Notes under the pieces: generated by a model
Database searches by the model: none
The model's input: only the letters and a program-made list of their open reading frames with translations
What the model was told of the DNA's origin: nothing
Program-made: the position numbers and the translations under genes
Shown: positions 52,814-62,397 of the stretch, piece after piece
Numbering within the stretch: the first letter of the stretch is position 1
Layout of the letters: each line of letters opens with the position of its first letter
Origin: Mucilaginibacter empetricola
GTDB lineage: Bacteria; Bacteroidota; Bacteroidia; Sphingobacteriales; Sphingobacteriaceae
Assembly (NCBI RefSeq): GCF_024808665.1
Contig: NZ_JANUBZ010000009.1
Location: 1-64,000 of the forward strand
DNA length: 64,000 nucleotides
Direction of reading: 5' to 3'

Positions 52814-53559
52814 GTAAAAAAATATTAGAAATAAAAGAGCTTAAACGCGAATTCCTGGTAGGCAGTGAAACGGTAAGAGCGCTAAAAGGAATAAACTTTG
52901 AAGTTGATGCCGGCGAATTTGTAACTATAATGGGCAGTAGTGGATCGGGTAAAACCACTTTGCTAAACATATTGGGCTGCCTTGACAAACCTACTATCGG
53001 AGATTATTTTTTGGATGGTGTTGATGTAAAAAAATTGTCGAGAGATGAGCTTGCGCAATTGAGGAATCACAAGATTGGTTTTGTTTTTCAGGCTTACAAT
53101 TTGCTGCCGCGAACTACTGCTCTTGAAAATGTTGAATTACCCCTGCTTTATAATAAAGAAATAAGCGCTGCCGAACGCCGCGACAGAGCCATACACGCAT
53201 TGGAATCAGTGAAACTTGCCGACCGTTTTGATCATACACCAAGCCAGTTATCAGGCGGGCAGCAACAACGGGTTGCCATTGCAAGGGCGCTGGTGAACCA
53301 ACCTGTAATGATTCTGGCCGATGAAGCTACCGGTAACCTGGATAGCCGCACATCCTATGAAATTATGGCTTTAATGCAGGAATTGAATACCGTGCAAGGA
53401 AAAACCATTGTATTTGTTACGCATGAGCCAGACATAGCATCCTTTAGCAGCCGCACTATTCAGCTACGTGATGGCAGGATCCAAAAAGATACCAGGAACG
53501 AAAATAAAAAGAACGCCAAAGAGGTTTTGGATAATTTACCCGTAACAGACGATTACTAA
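52810..53559 (+). CDS. ABC transporter ATP-binding protein (MacB/LolD type)
   Basis: 249 residues. Walker [13 protein letters not shown] near 42-53, Q-loop [11 protein letters not shown], signature [15 protein letters not shown], Walker [13 protein letters not shown], and H-loop FVTHEPD. It is the stand-alone ATPase of a split MacB-type mechanotransmission exporter. The start overlaps the MFP stop by 4 bases; the permease follows by 9. Confidence 0.93.
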   Translation: MSKKILEIKELKREFLVGSETVRALKGINFEVDAGEFVTIMGSSGSGKTTLLNILGCLDKPTIGDYFLDGVDVKKLSRDELAQLRNHKIGFVFQAYNLLPRTTALENVELPLLYNKEISAAERRDRAIHALESVKLADRFDHTPSQLSGGQQQRVAIARALVNQPVMILADEATGNLDSRTSYEIMALMQELNTVQGKTIVFVTHEPDIASFSSRTIQLRDGRIQKDTRNENKKNAKEVLDNLPVTDDY

Positions 53560-53568
53560 ATAATTCAA

Positions 53569-54789
53569 ATGAGCTTTATTAACCTTATACGGATAGCACT
53601 AAAAGCGTTGCAGCGTAACAAACTCCGGGCATTTTTAACCATGCTAGGCATTATTATCGGTGTGGGCTCGGTAATTGCTATGGTTGCCATTGGTCAGGGT
53701 TCTAAACAAAGCATCCACGATCAGCTGTCTAACATGGGTACCAATATGATTACCGTGCAGCCCGCAAGTAATTTAAACGGAGGTGTTAAAATTGCGGGAT
53801 CGAGTTTTCAAACACTTACTGCTAAAGACATTACTGCTTTAAAAGCCAACGCGCAATATATTACGGAAATTTCGCCGGCAGTAAGTTCAAAAGGTCAGGC
53901 CATCAATGGAGCGCTGAATTGGCCCACCACCATGTCTGGTGTTAGTCCCGAATATTTGGATATCCGTAAACTTACCTTAAAGGATGGTATCCCCTTTACC
54001 AATAATGATGTTTTAACTTCAGCCAAAGTATGCTTGATCGGGCAAACGGTTATTGATAATCTTTTCCCAAATGGCGAAAACCCTATTGGAAAGGTGATCA
54101 GATTTGGTAATATCCCTTTTCAGGTCATCGGCATATTAAATCCCAAAGGTTTTAATGCATTTGGGCAGGATCAGGATGATATTTTGATTGCTCCCTACAC
54201 AACTGTCCAAAACAGGATACTGGCCACTATTTATTATTCCAATATTTATGCCTCTGCTGCAAACGAACAGGTTACCGATAATGCTGTTACAGAAATGACC
54301 AATATTCTGAGAGACTCGCACCGTTTAACAGCCAGTGAGGATAATGATTTTACCGTACGTACGCAACAGGAACTGATAGCAACCCTAAGCTCAACTAGTG
54401 GACTACTTACGGTGTTGCTTACTGTAGTAGCAGGTATTTCATTGGTTATAGGCGGGATAGGCATTATGAACATTATGTATGTATCGGTAACAGAACGTAC
54501 CAAAGAAATTGGCCTCCGTATGTCAATTGGTGCACGCGGCAGGGATATTTTGATGCAGTTTTTAATGGAAGCTGTATTGATCAGTATTACCGGCGGTATT
54601 ATTGGTGTTGTATTAGGCTTCATATCTACCCAAATAGTAACACTTACGCTTGGCTGGCCAACTATTATATCCGAATCATCGGTAGTGCTATCATTTGTGG
54701 TTTGTGCCGTTACCGGGATTTTCTTCGGCTACTACCCTGCTCAAAAGGCATCAAGGCTTGATCCTATTGAGGCCTTAAGATACGAGTAG
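53569..54789 (+). CDS. ABC transporter permease (MacB/FtsX type)
   Basis: 406 residues with four membrane segments (about 20-40, 283-305, 335-360, 370-390) and a large periplasmic domain between segment 1 and 2. The typical start LIRIALKALQRNKLRAFLTMLGIIIGVGSVIAMVAIG and end YPAQKASRLDPIEALRYE fit MacB permeases. It completes the TolC-MacA-ATPase-permease operon for export of a peptide, macrolide or siderophore-like compound. Confidence 0.93.
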   Translation: MSFINLIRIALKALQRNKLRAFLTMLGIIIGVGSVIAMVAIGQGSKQSIHDQLSNMGTNMITVQPASNLNGGVKIAGSSFQTLTAKDITALKANAQYITEISPAVSSKGQAINGALNWPTTMSGVSPEYLDIRKLTLKDGIPFTNNDVLTSAKVCLIGQTVIDNLFPNGENPIGKVIRFGNIPFQVIGILNPKGFNAFGQDQDDILIAPYTTVQNRILATIYYSNIYASAANEQVTDNAVTEMTNILRDSHRLTASEDNDFTVRTQQELIATLSSTSGLLTVLLTVVAGISLVIGGIGIMNIMYVSVTERTKEIGLRMSIGARGRDILMQFLMEAVLISITGGIIGVVLGFISTQIVTLTLGWPTIISESSVVLSFVVCAVTGIFFGYYPAQKASRLDPIEALRYE

Positions 54790-54840
54790 GCTAGATTGGT
54801 CAGGTGCTACTCATGACAGATATAATTAGATCAAGAGAAA

Positions 54841-54990
54841 GACTCCATCGGAGTCAAATATCGGTAGAGAAAAAACAATAATTATTTCGTGCCATCGGTA
54901 CCAAACCTATTCGGCGGCTGGGTAGCGTACCTACGGCACGCAAAAATCGGCTATAACAATTTTTCTACCGATATTTTGCACCTACGGCGC
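54841..54990. repeat. Nested palindromic repeat element
   Basis: A composite of inverted repeats: a small hairpin GACTCC-ATC-GGAGTC (54841-54855), 13-base outer arms (54856-54868 with 54964-54976), and an inner stem CGTGCC-3-GGTAC pairing with GTACC-3-GGCACG (54888-54901 with 54927-54940). The last part (CACCTACGGCGC) repeats the CTACGG theme. This architecture looks like a REP/MITE-type element. Confidence 0.55.
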
Positions 54991-55057
54991 ATCATTTTCA
55001 TTTCACCTTCAAAGTCCTCCGGATTTTAAAACTCAAAATGAACATCGAACGATATAA

Positions 55058-55092
55058 GAAAAGCCTGATATGCTATGCACATCAGGCTTTTC
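55058..55092. terminator. Bidirectional hairpin between macB and susD genes
   Basis: Twelve-pair stem (55058-55069 with 55081-55092) with T-rich flanks on both strands; it ends the susCD transcript and probably the exporter operon. Confidence 0.65.
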
Positions 55093-55117
55093 ATTAAATT
55101 GCAATCAAGGTATTATA

Positions 55118-56752
55118 TTAAAAATTCGCTTTGTTTACATCCCACCATACTCTGGTGCCACCGTTATCGGGGCCACCTAAAGTTGAAACAGCTTGTTGCA
55201 CGGCCGGTCCGTTAAGGCTATATTCATTTGCTGGGTAAGCTAACCTGCGGATCTGTATTTGGGTATCAATTGTACCATTGCTGTTATTATTTACAACAGG
55301 GAACAATTTAGGATAGCCAGTACGACGGTATTCAGTCCACGCTTCCTGACCCTCAGGGAACATCGCAATCCATTTTTGAGTGATGATACGCTCCAGGTTT
55401 TGCTCATTAGTAGCAGTTGGGTTCCATGCAATAGTAGCGGTTTCAAGTGCCGGTGAATTATTGGCAGCATTTGAAGGATCTACATAAGCAGTTGGTACGC
55501 TGGTATTATCAGTCAGATAACCGCCGGTAGATACATTCCATTGCGCCATAGAGGTTTGAATACCGGTGTTATAATCTGTTGCTGCATCACCTGCACCAGC
55601 CCAGCCACGTAAAGCAGCTTCTGATTTCAGGAACCAAACTTCAGCAGCAGTCATAAACATCATTGGTGATGATGATTGGGCTACTGTAGTAGTGTTCAAG
55701 ATAGAGTAACCACCATAGCCTGGTTTTGCAGTAATTAAAGAACCAATACGAATACCGATATACTGACCTGCATATTGCGTTGGCAAGTGACCTCTTGGGT
55801 TTGTTGCATCAGTAATTACCGGTGAAGCATATTGTGATAAACGGGGATCATTATAACCAACCAAAATTGATTGCAGATCAGAGCCTACGCTGATGTCAGT
55901 CCAACTGGTACTAATTACATTTAATGGGTTGTGGTAACCTCCGCCAGAAATACCTGCATTATCTGTATTAACAGCAAGTAAACCACCTGTAGCAGCTAAT
56001 GCTTTTTCGGCTTGTGTTTGAGCAGTGGTAGGGTCAATTTTAACAATGTGCATTGCTAAACGCAGACGTAAAGAGTTTGCCAATTTAATCCATTTGGTGT
56101 AATCGCCACCATATACCAAATCATAACTTGCAAAAGGCGTACTACCTGGATTTGCCTTTACATAATTAGTCAGATTGCTAACAGCAGTATCCAATTGTAA
56201 AAAGAACTGATTGTATACACTTTGTTGGCTATCATAAGGAGTTGCTGACAATGATGAACCTGCTTTACTGTAAGCAATCGGGCCGTATTTATCAGTAATC
56301 CTGTCAAAAGTTTCAACTTTAAGAATCAAAGCTATCCCCCAAAAATCAGGCTGAGAAGCAGGTGTTCCAAACTTTTGTATTTGGTTAATGGCAAATAAAG
56401 AAGTGGTATAACCGTCAATAAATATTTGTTGGTTCCATCCGTCAACCAGGCTATAAGTTAAGTTATTGATATTGCCTCTGAACGGATCGGGCGACATCAT
56501 GTAACCTGAATAACAATCTGCATTTAAGTTTTGATCAAGCTGATAGTTACCTTCTTCACCAAACAGCGCCGTTTGAATTCCTGGAAATACTAATCCAACC
56601 TGAACTTGTTTAGATGTTAAACCGGTATTATCAGTATTATATTTTTGGAAGTTTTTTGTACAACTGGTAAACTCTAAAAGCCCCAGTGAAAGCAGCGCTG
56701 CCATGCAGAACTTGCTTCCTTTATTTATGATGGATTTATAATGTGTTTTCAT
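55118..56752 (-). CDS. SusD/RagB-type outer-membrane lipoprotein (SusD-like_2)
   Basis: 544 residues. Lipobox LLEFTSC (near Cys31). The N-terminal FQKYNTDNTGL and ADCYSGYMMSPDPFRGNINN patterns and the TPR-like middle (SRLRLAMHIVKIDPTTA, RSLAA-like APR) fit the SusD-like_2 family. It binds nutrient glycans or peptides with its SusC partner. It follows the SusC gene by 26 bases. A paralogue (60714-62369) is similar across its whole length. Confidence 0.85.
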   Translation of the reverse strand: MKTHYKSIINKGSKFCMAALLSLGLLEFTSCTKNFQKYNTDNTGLTSKQVQVGLVFPGIQTALFGEEGNYQLDQNLNADCYSGYMMSPDPFRGNINNLTYSLVDGWNQQIFIDGYTTSLFAINQIQKFGTPASQPDFWGIALILKVETFDRITDKYGPIAYSKAGSSLSATPYDSQQSVYNQFFLQLDTAVSNLTNYVKANPGSTPFASYDLVYGGDYTKWIKLANSLRLRLAMHIVKIDPTTAQTQAEKALAATGGLLAVNTDNAGISGGGYHNPLNVISTSWTDISVGSDLQSILVGYNDPRLSQYASPVITDATNPRGHLPTQYAGQYIGIRIGSLITAKPGYGGYSILNTTTVAQSSSPMMFMTAAEVWFLKSEAALRGWAGAGDAATDYNTGIQTSMAQWNVSTGGYLTDNTSVPTAYVDPSNAANNSPALETATIAWNPTATNEQNLERIITQKWIAMFPEGQEAWTEYRRTGYPKLFPVVNNNSNGTIDTQIQIRRLAYPANEYSLNGPAVQQAVSTLGGPDNGGTRVWWDVNKANF

Positions 56753-56778
56753 CGTTTTTAATTTAAAAAGTGAATATT

Positions 56779-59700
56779 TTAGAAGGTAGCATTCAAGCTG
56801 AAACCATAGTTACGTGTAGCTGGTTGATTGAATACATCCACACCTGATAGTCCATTACCTGTTGACATGCTAATTTCCGGATCAAATGGTGCTTTCTTAT
56901 AGAAGTATATAAGATTATGCCCAATTAATGATAATTTCAAGCTTTTAATTGCTCCTGTTAATGGAATGGTATAACCTAAGCTTGCTTCACGTAAACGAAC
57001 CACGGTAGCGCTATACATATAGTCTTCTGTAATACCTGCGCGGCCACCAACAGTACTATACCATATTTGCGGATTAACCGAAGTAATAGCTGCACCTGTT
57101 ACTGCACTAACGCCATTAACGGCTACGCCACCTGCATTTCTGGCATCGCCAGAAACTTTGGAAACACCGTATTGATCCATCTCTGCCTGGGTTAAAGAAA
57201 GCACCTGTCCGCCGAATTTTCCGTCGACAAGGAAGCCTAAGCTAAATTTCTGATAAGTAAAGCTGTTGTTCCATCCCAATTGGAATTTAGGGTTAGGGTT
57301 GCCTAAGTAATTAAATCCGTTGTTTGTTTCAGGAGTGCTACCATCAGCACCTATTAAAATACGACCTTGCCCATCGCGTTTAAAGGTAACGCCATAAATA
57401 TCACCATATGAACCACCTTTAGCCAGGATAGACTCATATGAGTTGTTATTATTTGGAGTTATAACAAACTGGTTAATACCTTGTTTAGAATCAAGATCTA
57501 ATATGGTGTTTTTATTAGCGGATGCGTTAATTGAAGTATTCCAGCTAAAGTCTTTGCCTTTAAATACATCATACCCTAAGTTAAATTCAACACCTTTGTT
57601 TTCGATATTACCGGCATTAACATATCCTGAACCATAAGTTGTAGTAGATGCAGGGATTAATTGAATAGCCTGGTGCAGGGTGTTGGTTTTGTAATATGTG
57701 AAACCAAAAGTTAATCTGTCGTTAAAGAAACGCAGATCAGTACCTAATTCAATGTTATTTGTTCTTTCTGGTACCAATGTAGGGAATGGTGCTGCAGAGT
57801 TTAAAACTATACTGCTACCAATTCCAAAGTGTGCAAGCGGATTGGTTACATAAGGAGGTACTGTATTACCTACCTGAGCATAACTACCTCTGATTTTAGC
57901 ATATGATATTACTTCAGGTAATTTAAACATCTGGTTTAAGATAAGTGATAAACCTGCAGATGGATAAAAGAAGTTATATGTTGGCGTATAGGCTAAATTT
58001 GAAGACCAGTCATTTCTGGCTGTTAAGGTTAAATAAGCCCAGTTTTTGTAAGATAGATTTGCATTGGCAAATAACGATTGTATCTGGCTGTGATTTGCTT
58101 GTACAGTGCTCACCGGCGGACCACCAGCAGCAGTTACCAGATTTTGAGGAAGGAAAACATTTGGAATAAGTAAACCTGTACCTGCATAGCTGTTACTTGC
58201 ATCAGGGCCAATAAGTGTTCCGTTAGTGTTGATGTCTTTAATACTTGCACCTAACACACCATCCAATTTAATGTCTGATTTTCCCGGCGCTGTAAAAGTA
58301 GCAAGGAAGTCGGCGTATTTTTGTTCTGTAACCTGGTTACCTAATACAAACTGACCATTCGATTTAGCATAAACCGGGTTTGTTCCTGCGTAAAGATCTT
58401 GTTGATATTCATCATTAACATAATCAATATTGCCGCGTGCCTGTATGCTTAACCATTTGGCTACGTCATATTTAACACTTGCATTAAATAAGAAACGGTT
58501 ACGGGTTGATATATTAGGGTCATTGTTAGTTGTCCACCAAGGATTTTGTTGTACGTCCTCGTTAAAAGGCCAGTTTTGTGTCGGGGCACCATTACCGCCA
58601 AGAGCTGCAGGTATTTCGTAATTGGTTTTATACGGAGTGATATCCAAACCACGTGGAAATAAGTACAAACCGGTTAATGGGTTTAAATAGAAGCCCAAGC
58701 CCGGAGTATTGTTAATGGTTTGGCTAATGTAATTTGCGCTACCGTCAACTGTCAATTTGTTATAATGTGCCGTTTCGCGGAAATTAACATTGTTTCTCTC
58801 TAATTTATTGCCAGGTTCAACACCATCGGCAGTTGTATTGGCATAAGAGAAAAATGATTGAGCGGCATCATTACCACCAGATATGTTTATTGAATTGGTG
58901 AAGTTTGTGCCTGATTGATAAAATTGTGACAAATTATCACTCGCTCCGCCAATTTTTGATCCCCAACTGGTGGTTGCGCCAGCAGAAGTTTGGCCATAGC
59001 TATCTTGAAATTCTGGTTGATAGGCAATCTTATCAGAAGTAAAAGATGATGAGAAATTGATGCTGGGTTTACCTGCTTTTCCTTTTTTAGTGGTAATCAA
59101 AATAACACCGTTTTGTGCCTCACTACCGTAAAGTGCAGCAGCAGTTGCACCTTTCAATACCGAAATGCTTTCGATATCATCTGGGTTAAGGTTAGAGATA
59201 CCATCGCCACCATCCTGGTTTGCATTGATACCCATAGCGCCACCACCCTGGCCAACATTAGTACCATAAGTACTGTTTGGTTGTCCGTTTGAGTTTGATC
59301 CGTTAGTAATAGGTATACCGTCAATTACATATAAAGGCTGGTTATTGCCATTGGCTGATTTATTACCACGTAAAATTACTTTTACCGAACCACCCACACC
59401 CGATGCACTTGGGTTAATGGTAACGCCAGAAACTTTACCATTAAGTGAATTCATTAAGTTGTCGTTTTTTACAGTACTAAGCTGGTCGCCACCAACTTGT
59501 TGTGTAGCATAGGCAAGTGACTTTTCAGATTTCTTGATGCCGAATGCAGTTACCACAACTTCTGTAAGTTCTTTTGAATCAGAAGTTAATACAACATTTA
59601 CTGTTGCACCCGTAACGGTTACTTCTGTTTTGTTAAAGCCGATGTAAGTAAAGACCAACACATCGCCTGCATTCGCGTCGATGGTGAAATTACCGTTTAC

Positions 59701-59922
59701 GTCTGATTGGGTTCCTTTATTGGTACCTTTTACGGCAATGTTTACGCCAATTAAAGGCTGGCCACCGGCATCTTTTACCGTTCCTTTAACGGTTGTAATT
59801 GCCTTTATGGTTTGCCCTGCACTTTTCTTAAAGGAGGGCATATTATTGCCTGTGTAACCGTAGGAATTTGTTCCTACTGCTATACAGGGTATTAATAATG
59901 TGAATAGTAATGATTTTTTCAT
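56779..59922 (-). CDS. SusC/RagA-type TonB-linked outer-membrane protein
   Basis: 1047 residues. Signal peptide (MKKSLLFTLLIPCIAVGTNSYG), carboxypeptidase-like beta-sandwich (about 40-120: VKGTVKDAGGQPLIGVNIAVKG), plug domain (about 120-280; SVLKGATAAALYGSEAQNGVILITTKKG), then a large beta-barrel. The N-terminal STN signalling domain is absent, so no sigma/anti-sigma coupling is expected. The last residue is aromatic (Phe), as in beta-barrel proteins. It imports SusD-bound nutrient with TonB energy. Confidence 0.92.
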   Translation of the reverse strand: MKKSLLFTLLIPCIAVGTNSYGYTGNNMPSFKKSAGQTIKAITTVKGTVKDAGGQPLIGVNIAVKGTNKGTQSDVNGNFTIDANAGDVLVFTYIGFNKTEVTVTGATVNVVLTSDSKELTEVVVTAFGIKKSEKSLAYATQQVGGDQLSTVKNDNLMNSLNGKVSGVTINPSASGVGGSVKVILRGNKSANGNNQPLYVIDGIPITNGSNSNGQPNSTYGTNVGQGGGAMGINANQDGGDGISNLNPDDIESISVLKGATAAALYGSEAQNGVILITTKKGKAGKPSINFSSSFTSDKIAYQPEFQDSYGQTSAGATTSWGSKIGGASDNLSQFYQSGTNFTNSINISGGNDAAQSFFSYANTTADGVEPGNKLERNNVNFRETAHYNKLTVDGSANYISQTINNTPGLGFYLNPLTGLYLFPRGLDITPYKTNYEIPAALGGNGAPTQNWPFNEDVQQNPWWTTNNDPNISTRNRFLFNASVKYDVAKWLSIQARGNIDYVNDEYQQDLYAGTNPVYAKSNGQFVLGNQVTEQKYADFLATFTAPGKSDIKLDGVLGASIKDINTNGTLIGPDASNSYAGTGLLIPNVFLPQNLVTAAGGPPVSTVQANHSQIQSLFANANLSYKNWAYLTLTARNDWSSNLAYTPTYNFFYPSAGLSLILNQMFKLPEVISYAKIRGSYAQVGNTVPPYVTNPLAHFGIGSSIVLNSAAPFPTLVPERTNNIELGTDLRFFNDRLTFGFTYYKTNTLHQAIQLIPASTTTYGSGYVNAGNIENKGVEFNLGYDVFKGKDFSWNTSINASANKNTILDLDSKQGINQFVITPNNNNSYESILAKGGSYGDIYGVTFKRDGQGRILIGADGSTPETNNGFNYLGNPNPKFQLGWNNSFTYQKFSLGFLVDGKFGGQVLSLTQAEMDQYGVSKVSGDARNAGGVAVNGVSAVTGAAITSVNPQIWYSTVGGRAGITEDYMYSATVVRLREASLGYTIPLTGAIKSLKLSLIGHNLIYFYKKAPFDPEISMSTGNGLSGVDVFNQPATRNYGFSLNATF

Positions 59923-60192
59923 TTTTGGGTTGTTTAGTTTTTTAATAATTTGAGTAATGTTTAATTTTTTTTAGTTTGATCTCTCCATTCTAAATTGTTT
60001 GTTGTTTTGATATTCGGTTATTTAAATAAGTATTGTTTCGATCTTGAAATTTCTCTTATTAGGCTTGATGTATCTTTTTTAAATGCTTTGCAAAAGGCAC
60101 AGAACTTCCCCGCCACATATTTTATGTAATTAAAATTTGTGTAGTCATCACCAATAAGTTAAATGTAAATCCCACCCGCAATACTAACTATG

Positions 60193-60209
60193 GGTCATAT
60201 CTCTTGACC
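60193..60209 (-). promoter_or_regulatory. Palindrome in the susC leader
   Basis: GGTCA-N7-TGACC, 270 bases before the susC start. Possible regulator site; no other support. Confidence 0.25.
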
Positions 60210-60490
60210 AATAATCAATATTTATCTCTTCGGTATTTTGCACTACAAGCCTATGCCTGTTGTTTTGTTTATAATTGTATTGATATATTAATTATATCAA
60301 TTTGTGTTTGATAATTTCCTCATCATTTTACAAATGAGTAAACAAACAAATACTATTGGTATGCCATATTATATTGCAAAATTTGGCATCAGTCACAATT
60401 TTTATTTGTGTTTTTGTATCAAACCCTCCGTTTTATTTTCTAATCTTCAATAAAACGAAAAACGAACATAAAATTTTTTTTTATAAAAAA

Positions 60491-60524
60491 CGAATTCTTT
60501 TTAAATTATTTTAAAAAGAATTCG
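60491..60524 (-). terminator. Perfect hairpin with T run, orphan
   Basis: 15-pair stem (60491-60505 with 60510-60524), loop of four, followed on the minus strand by TTTTTT. It lies about 130 bases after the terminator of the second susCD pair, so it may end a small transcript or act as an attenuator. Confidence 0.5.
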
Positions 60525-60655
60525 ATACTATTTTAATTTTAAAGATAAGTTTGTTCGGAATCAGTGTCTTACATTTGAAAGTGTAAGAAGGTATGTTAGG
60601 AAATAATATATTTATTAACACAAAAATTACTTCCAGTTAAAAGAAAACATCAAAA

Positions 60656-60690
60656 AAAAGAGGGTGTATCATTATGATACACCCTCTTTT
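60656..60690 (-). terminator. Terminator of the second susCD operon
   Basis: 17-base perfect palindrome arms (60656-60672 with 60674-60690) with the innermost bases in the loop, and a run of T on the minus strand. About 24 bases past the SusD stop. Confidence 0.8.
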
Positions 60691-60713
60691 AAATAGGTTA
60701 AATTAAGTAATGA

Positions 60714-62369
60714 TTAGAAGTTTTTAGGAACTGCCTGCCCTTTATTGGTGTCCCACCATACTGGGGTACCACCATTGTCAGGGCCGCCAAGTAACGATAC
60801 ACCGCCAGCAACACCTGCGGCGTTGTTGGTGTATTCGCTTGATGGATAGGCAATCCTGCGGATTTGCAGATCTGTACTGATAGTACCACCGCTGTTATTT
60901 ACAACAACCGGGAACAGACGCGGATAGCCTGTGCGGCGATATTCGGTCCATGCTTCCCAGCCGCCATACGGGAACATTGCAAGCCATTTTTGTGTAATGA
61001 TGCGCTCTAAATTTAATTCATTTGACGCGCCGCTGTTCCAGGCAATTGTAATTGTTGACATTGCGTTGATACTTGCATTGGCAACACCAGCTTCAGGAGT
61101 TTGCGGGTCTACATAATTAGCCTGTGTGCTGGTATTATCACTAAGGTAATTACCTATAGGCGCACCCCAATAAGAGAAAGAAGTATTGATACCTGTTTCA
61201 TAATCTGTCTGTGCACTTTCGGTAGTCCATCCCCTTAATGCGGCTTCTGATCTCAAAAACCAAATCTCGGCCGCATTCATTAGTTCCATAGGAGTATATT
61301 CCTGCATGATAGAAAAATTAGGGGTGGAATAACCGCTATACATTGGTTTACCACCTACAGGTGTACCTGCACGAATACCTACATATTGCCCGGCAATACT
61401 TGCAGGCGCGGTAGCAGGAGCGCACATTTTGGAAATACGCGGATCATTATAACCATTAAGGTATGAAGTTAAAGAAGCGCCAACAGCTAAATCTGTCCAA
61501 CTGGTGCCTATCCACCATACATCGTTGTAATAGCCATAGCCCGAAAGCTGGGCATTATCAGCATTGGTCGTCATTACCCCTCCCGGGTCTGCCAATGCTT
61601 TTAACGCTTGTGTTTTAGCAGTAGTAGGATCAATATTTACAATGTGCATGGCTAATCTTAAACGCAATGAATTGGCATATTTTATCCATTCTTTATAATT
61701 GCCGCTATACAGCATATCAAACTTTTTGAATGGTGTAAGGCCGGGATTAGCTGTAACATAAGCTGTAAGGTTACTAACAGCAGTATCCAGTTGCAAAAAG
61801 AATGAATTGTAAACAGCTTGCTGGGAATCATAAGGTGTATTAGTACCGGATTGTCCAACCTTGCTATAAGGTATTGGTCCGTAATAGTCGGTAACCCTGC
61901 TCATTGCCTGTACCTGCATTATTAAAGCAATAGCCCAAAAGTGAGGATTTGCGGTTCGTGTTCCTTTACCAGCTATTACTCTTACTGGTCCCATTACATT
62001 TTGATACGCTATAGTGTATACGCGCGAATTCCAGCCGTCTACTAAAGCATAGCTCTGGTTATTGATATTTCCCCTGAACGGGTCAGGAGACATATAGTAA
62101 CCCGCATAGCAGTCTGAATTTAAATTTTGCATCAGCTGATAATCCCCGTTCACACCAAATATACCTTGCTGTATACCAGGGTAATACAAGCCGACATTAT
62201 TGAAATCGGGTTCCAATTCAGCATTCGTTATTCCTGTGTTGTCAGTATTATAGGAGTCGAACTTTTTGGTACATCCATTCAATAGAATGAAGCACGCGCC
62301 AACCAGGATACATTTACTTAAAGTATTAATCCCAATTAATTTATCTTTTAAAAAAGTTATATTTTTCAT
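60714..62369 (-). CDS. SusD/RagB-type lipoprotein, paralogue (SusD-like_2)
   Basis: 551 residues from ATG 62367-62369 (a GTG lies just before it). Lipobox LLNGC. It shares the plan of the SusD at 55118: YNTDNTGITNAEL, DCYAGYYMSPDPFRGNINN, SLRLRLAMHIVNIDPTTAKTQALKALAD and the ITQKWLAMFP-WEAWTEYRRTGYPRLFP end. It is the partner of the SusC starting before the window end (25-base gap). Confidence 0.85.
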   Translation of the reverse strand: MKNITFLKDKLIGINTLSKCILVGACFILLNGCTKKFDSYNTDNTGITNAELEPDFNNVGLYYPGIQQGIFGVNGDYQLMQNLNSDCYAGYYMSPDPFRGNINNQSYALVDGWNSRVYTIAYQNVMGPVRVIAGKGTRTANPHFWAIALIMQVQAMSRVTDYYGPIPYSKVGQSGTNTPYDSQQAVYNSFFLQLDTAVSNLTAYVTANPGLTPFKKFDMLYSGNYKEWIKYANSLRLRLAMHIVNIDPTTAKTQALKALADPGGVMTTNADNAQLSGYGYYNDVWWIGTSWTDLAVGASLTSYLNGYNDPRISKMCAPATAPASIAGQYVGIRAGTPVGGKPMYSGYSTPNFSIMQEYTPMELMNAAEIWFLRSEAALRGWTTESAQTDYETGINTSFSYWGAPIGNYLSDNTSTQANYVDPQTPEAGVANASINAMSTITIAWNSGASNELNLERIITQKWLAMFPYGGWEAWTEYRRTGYPRLFPVVVNNSGGTISTDLQIRRIAYPSSEYTNNAAGVAGGVSLLGGPDNGGTPVWWDTNKGQAVPKNF

Positions 62370-62397
62370 CACTAATTATTTTAAGATTAACTATTTA

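Larger units (their letters stand above)
54790..55117. other. Convergent intergenic region with repeat and terminator
   Basis: 327 bases without a gene. It holds the nested palindromic element (54841-54990) and the hairpin at 55058-55092. Confidence 0.7.
59923..60713. other. Long leader region of the first susCD operon
   Basis: About 790 bases without an ORF. It contains the terminator at 60656-60690, a perfect 15-pair hairpin with a T run on the minus strand (60491-60524), and the palindrome GGTCA-N7-TGACC at 60193-60209. No TAnnTTTG box is found on the minus strand, so the promoter is not recognised. Confidence 0.5.
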
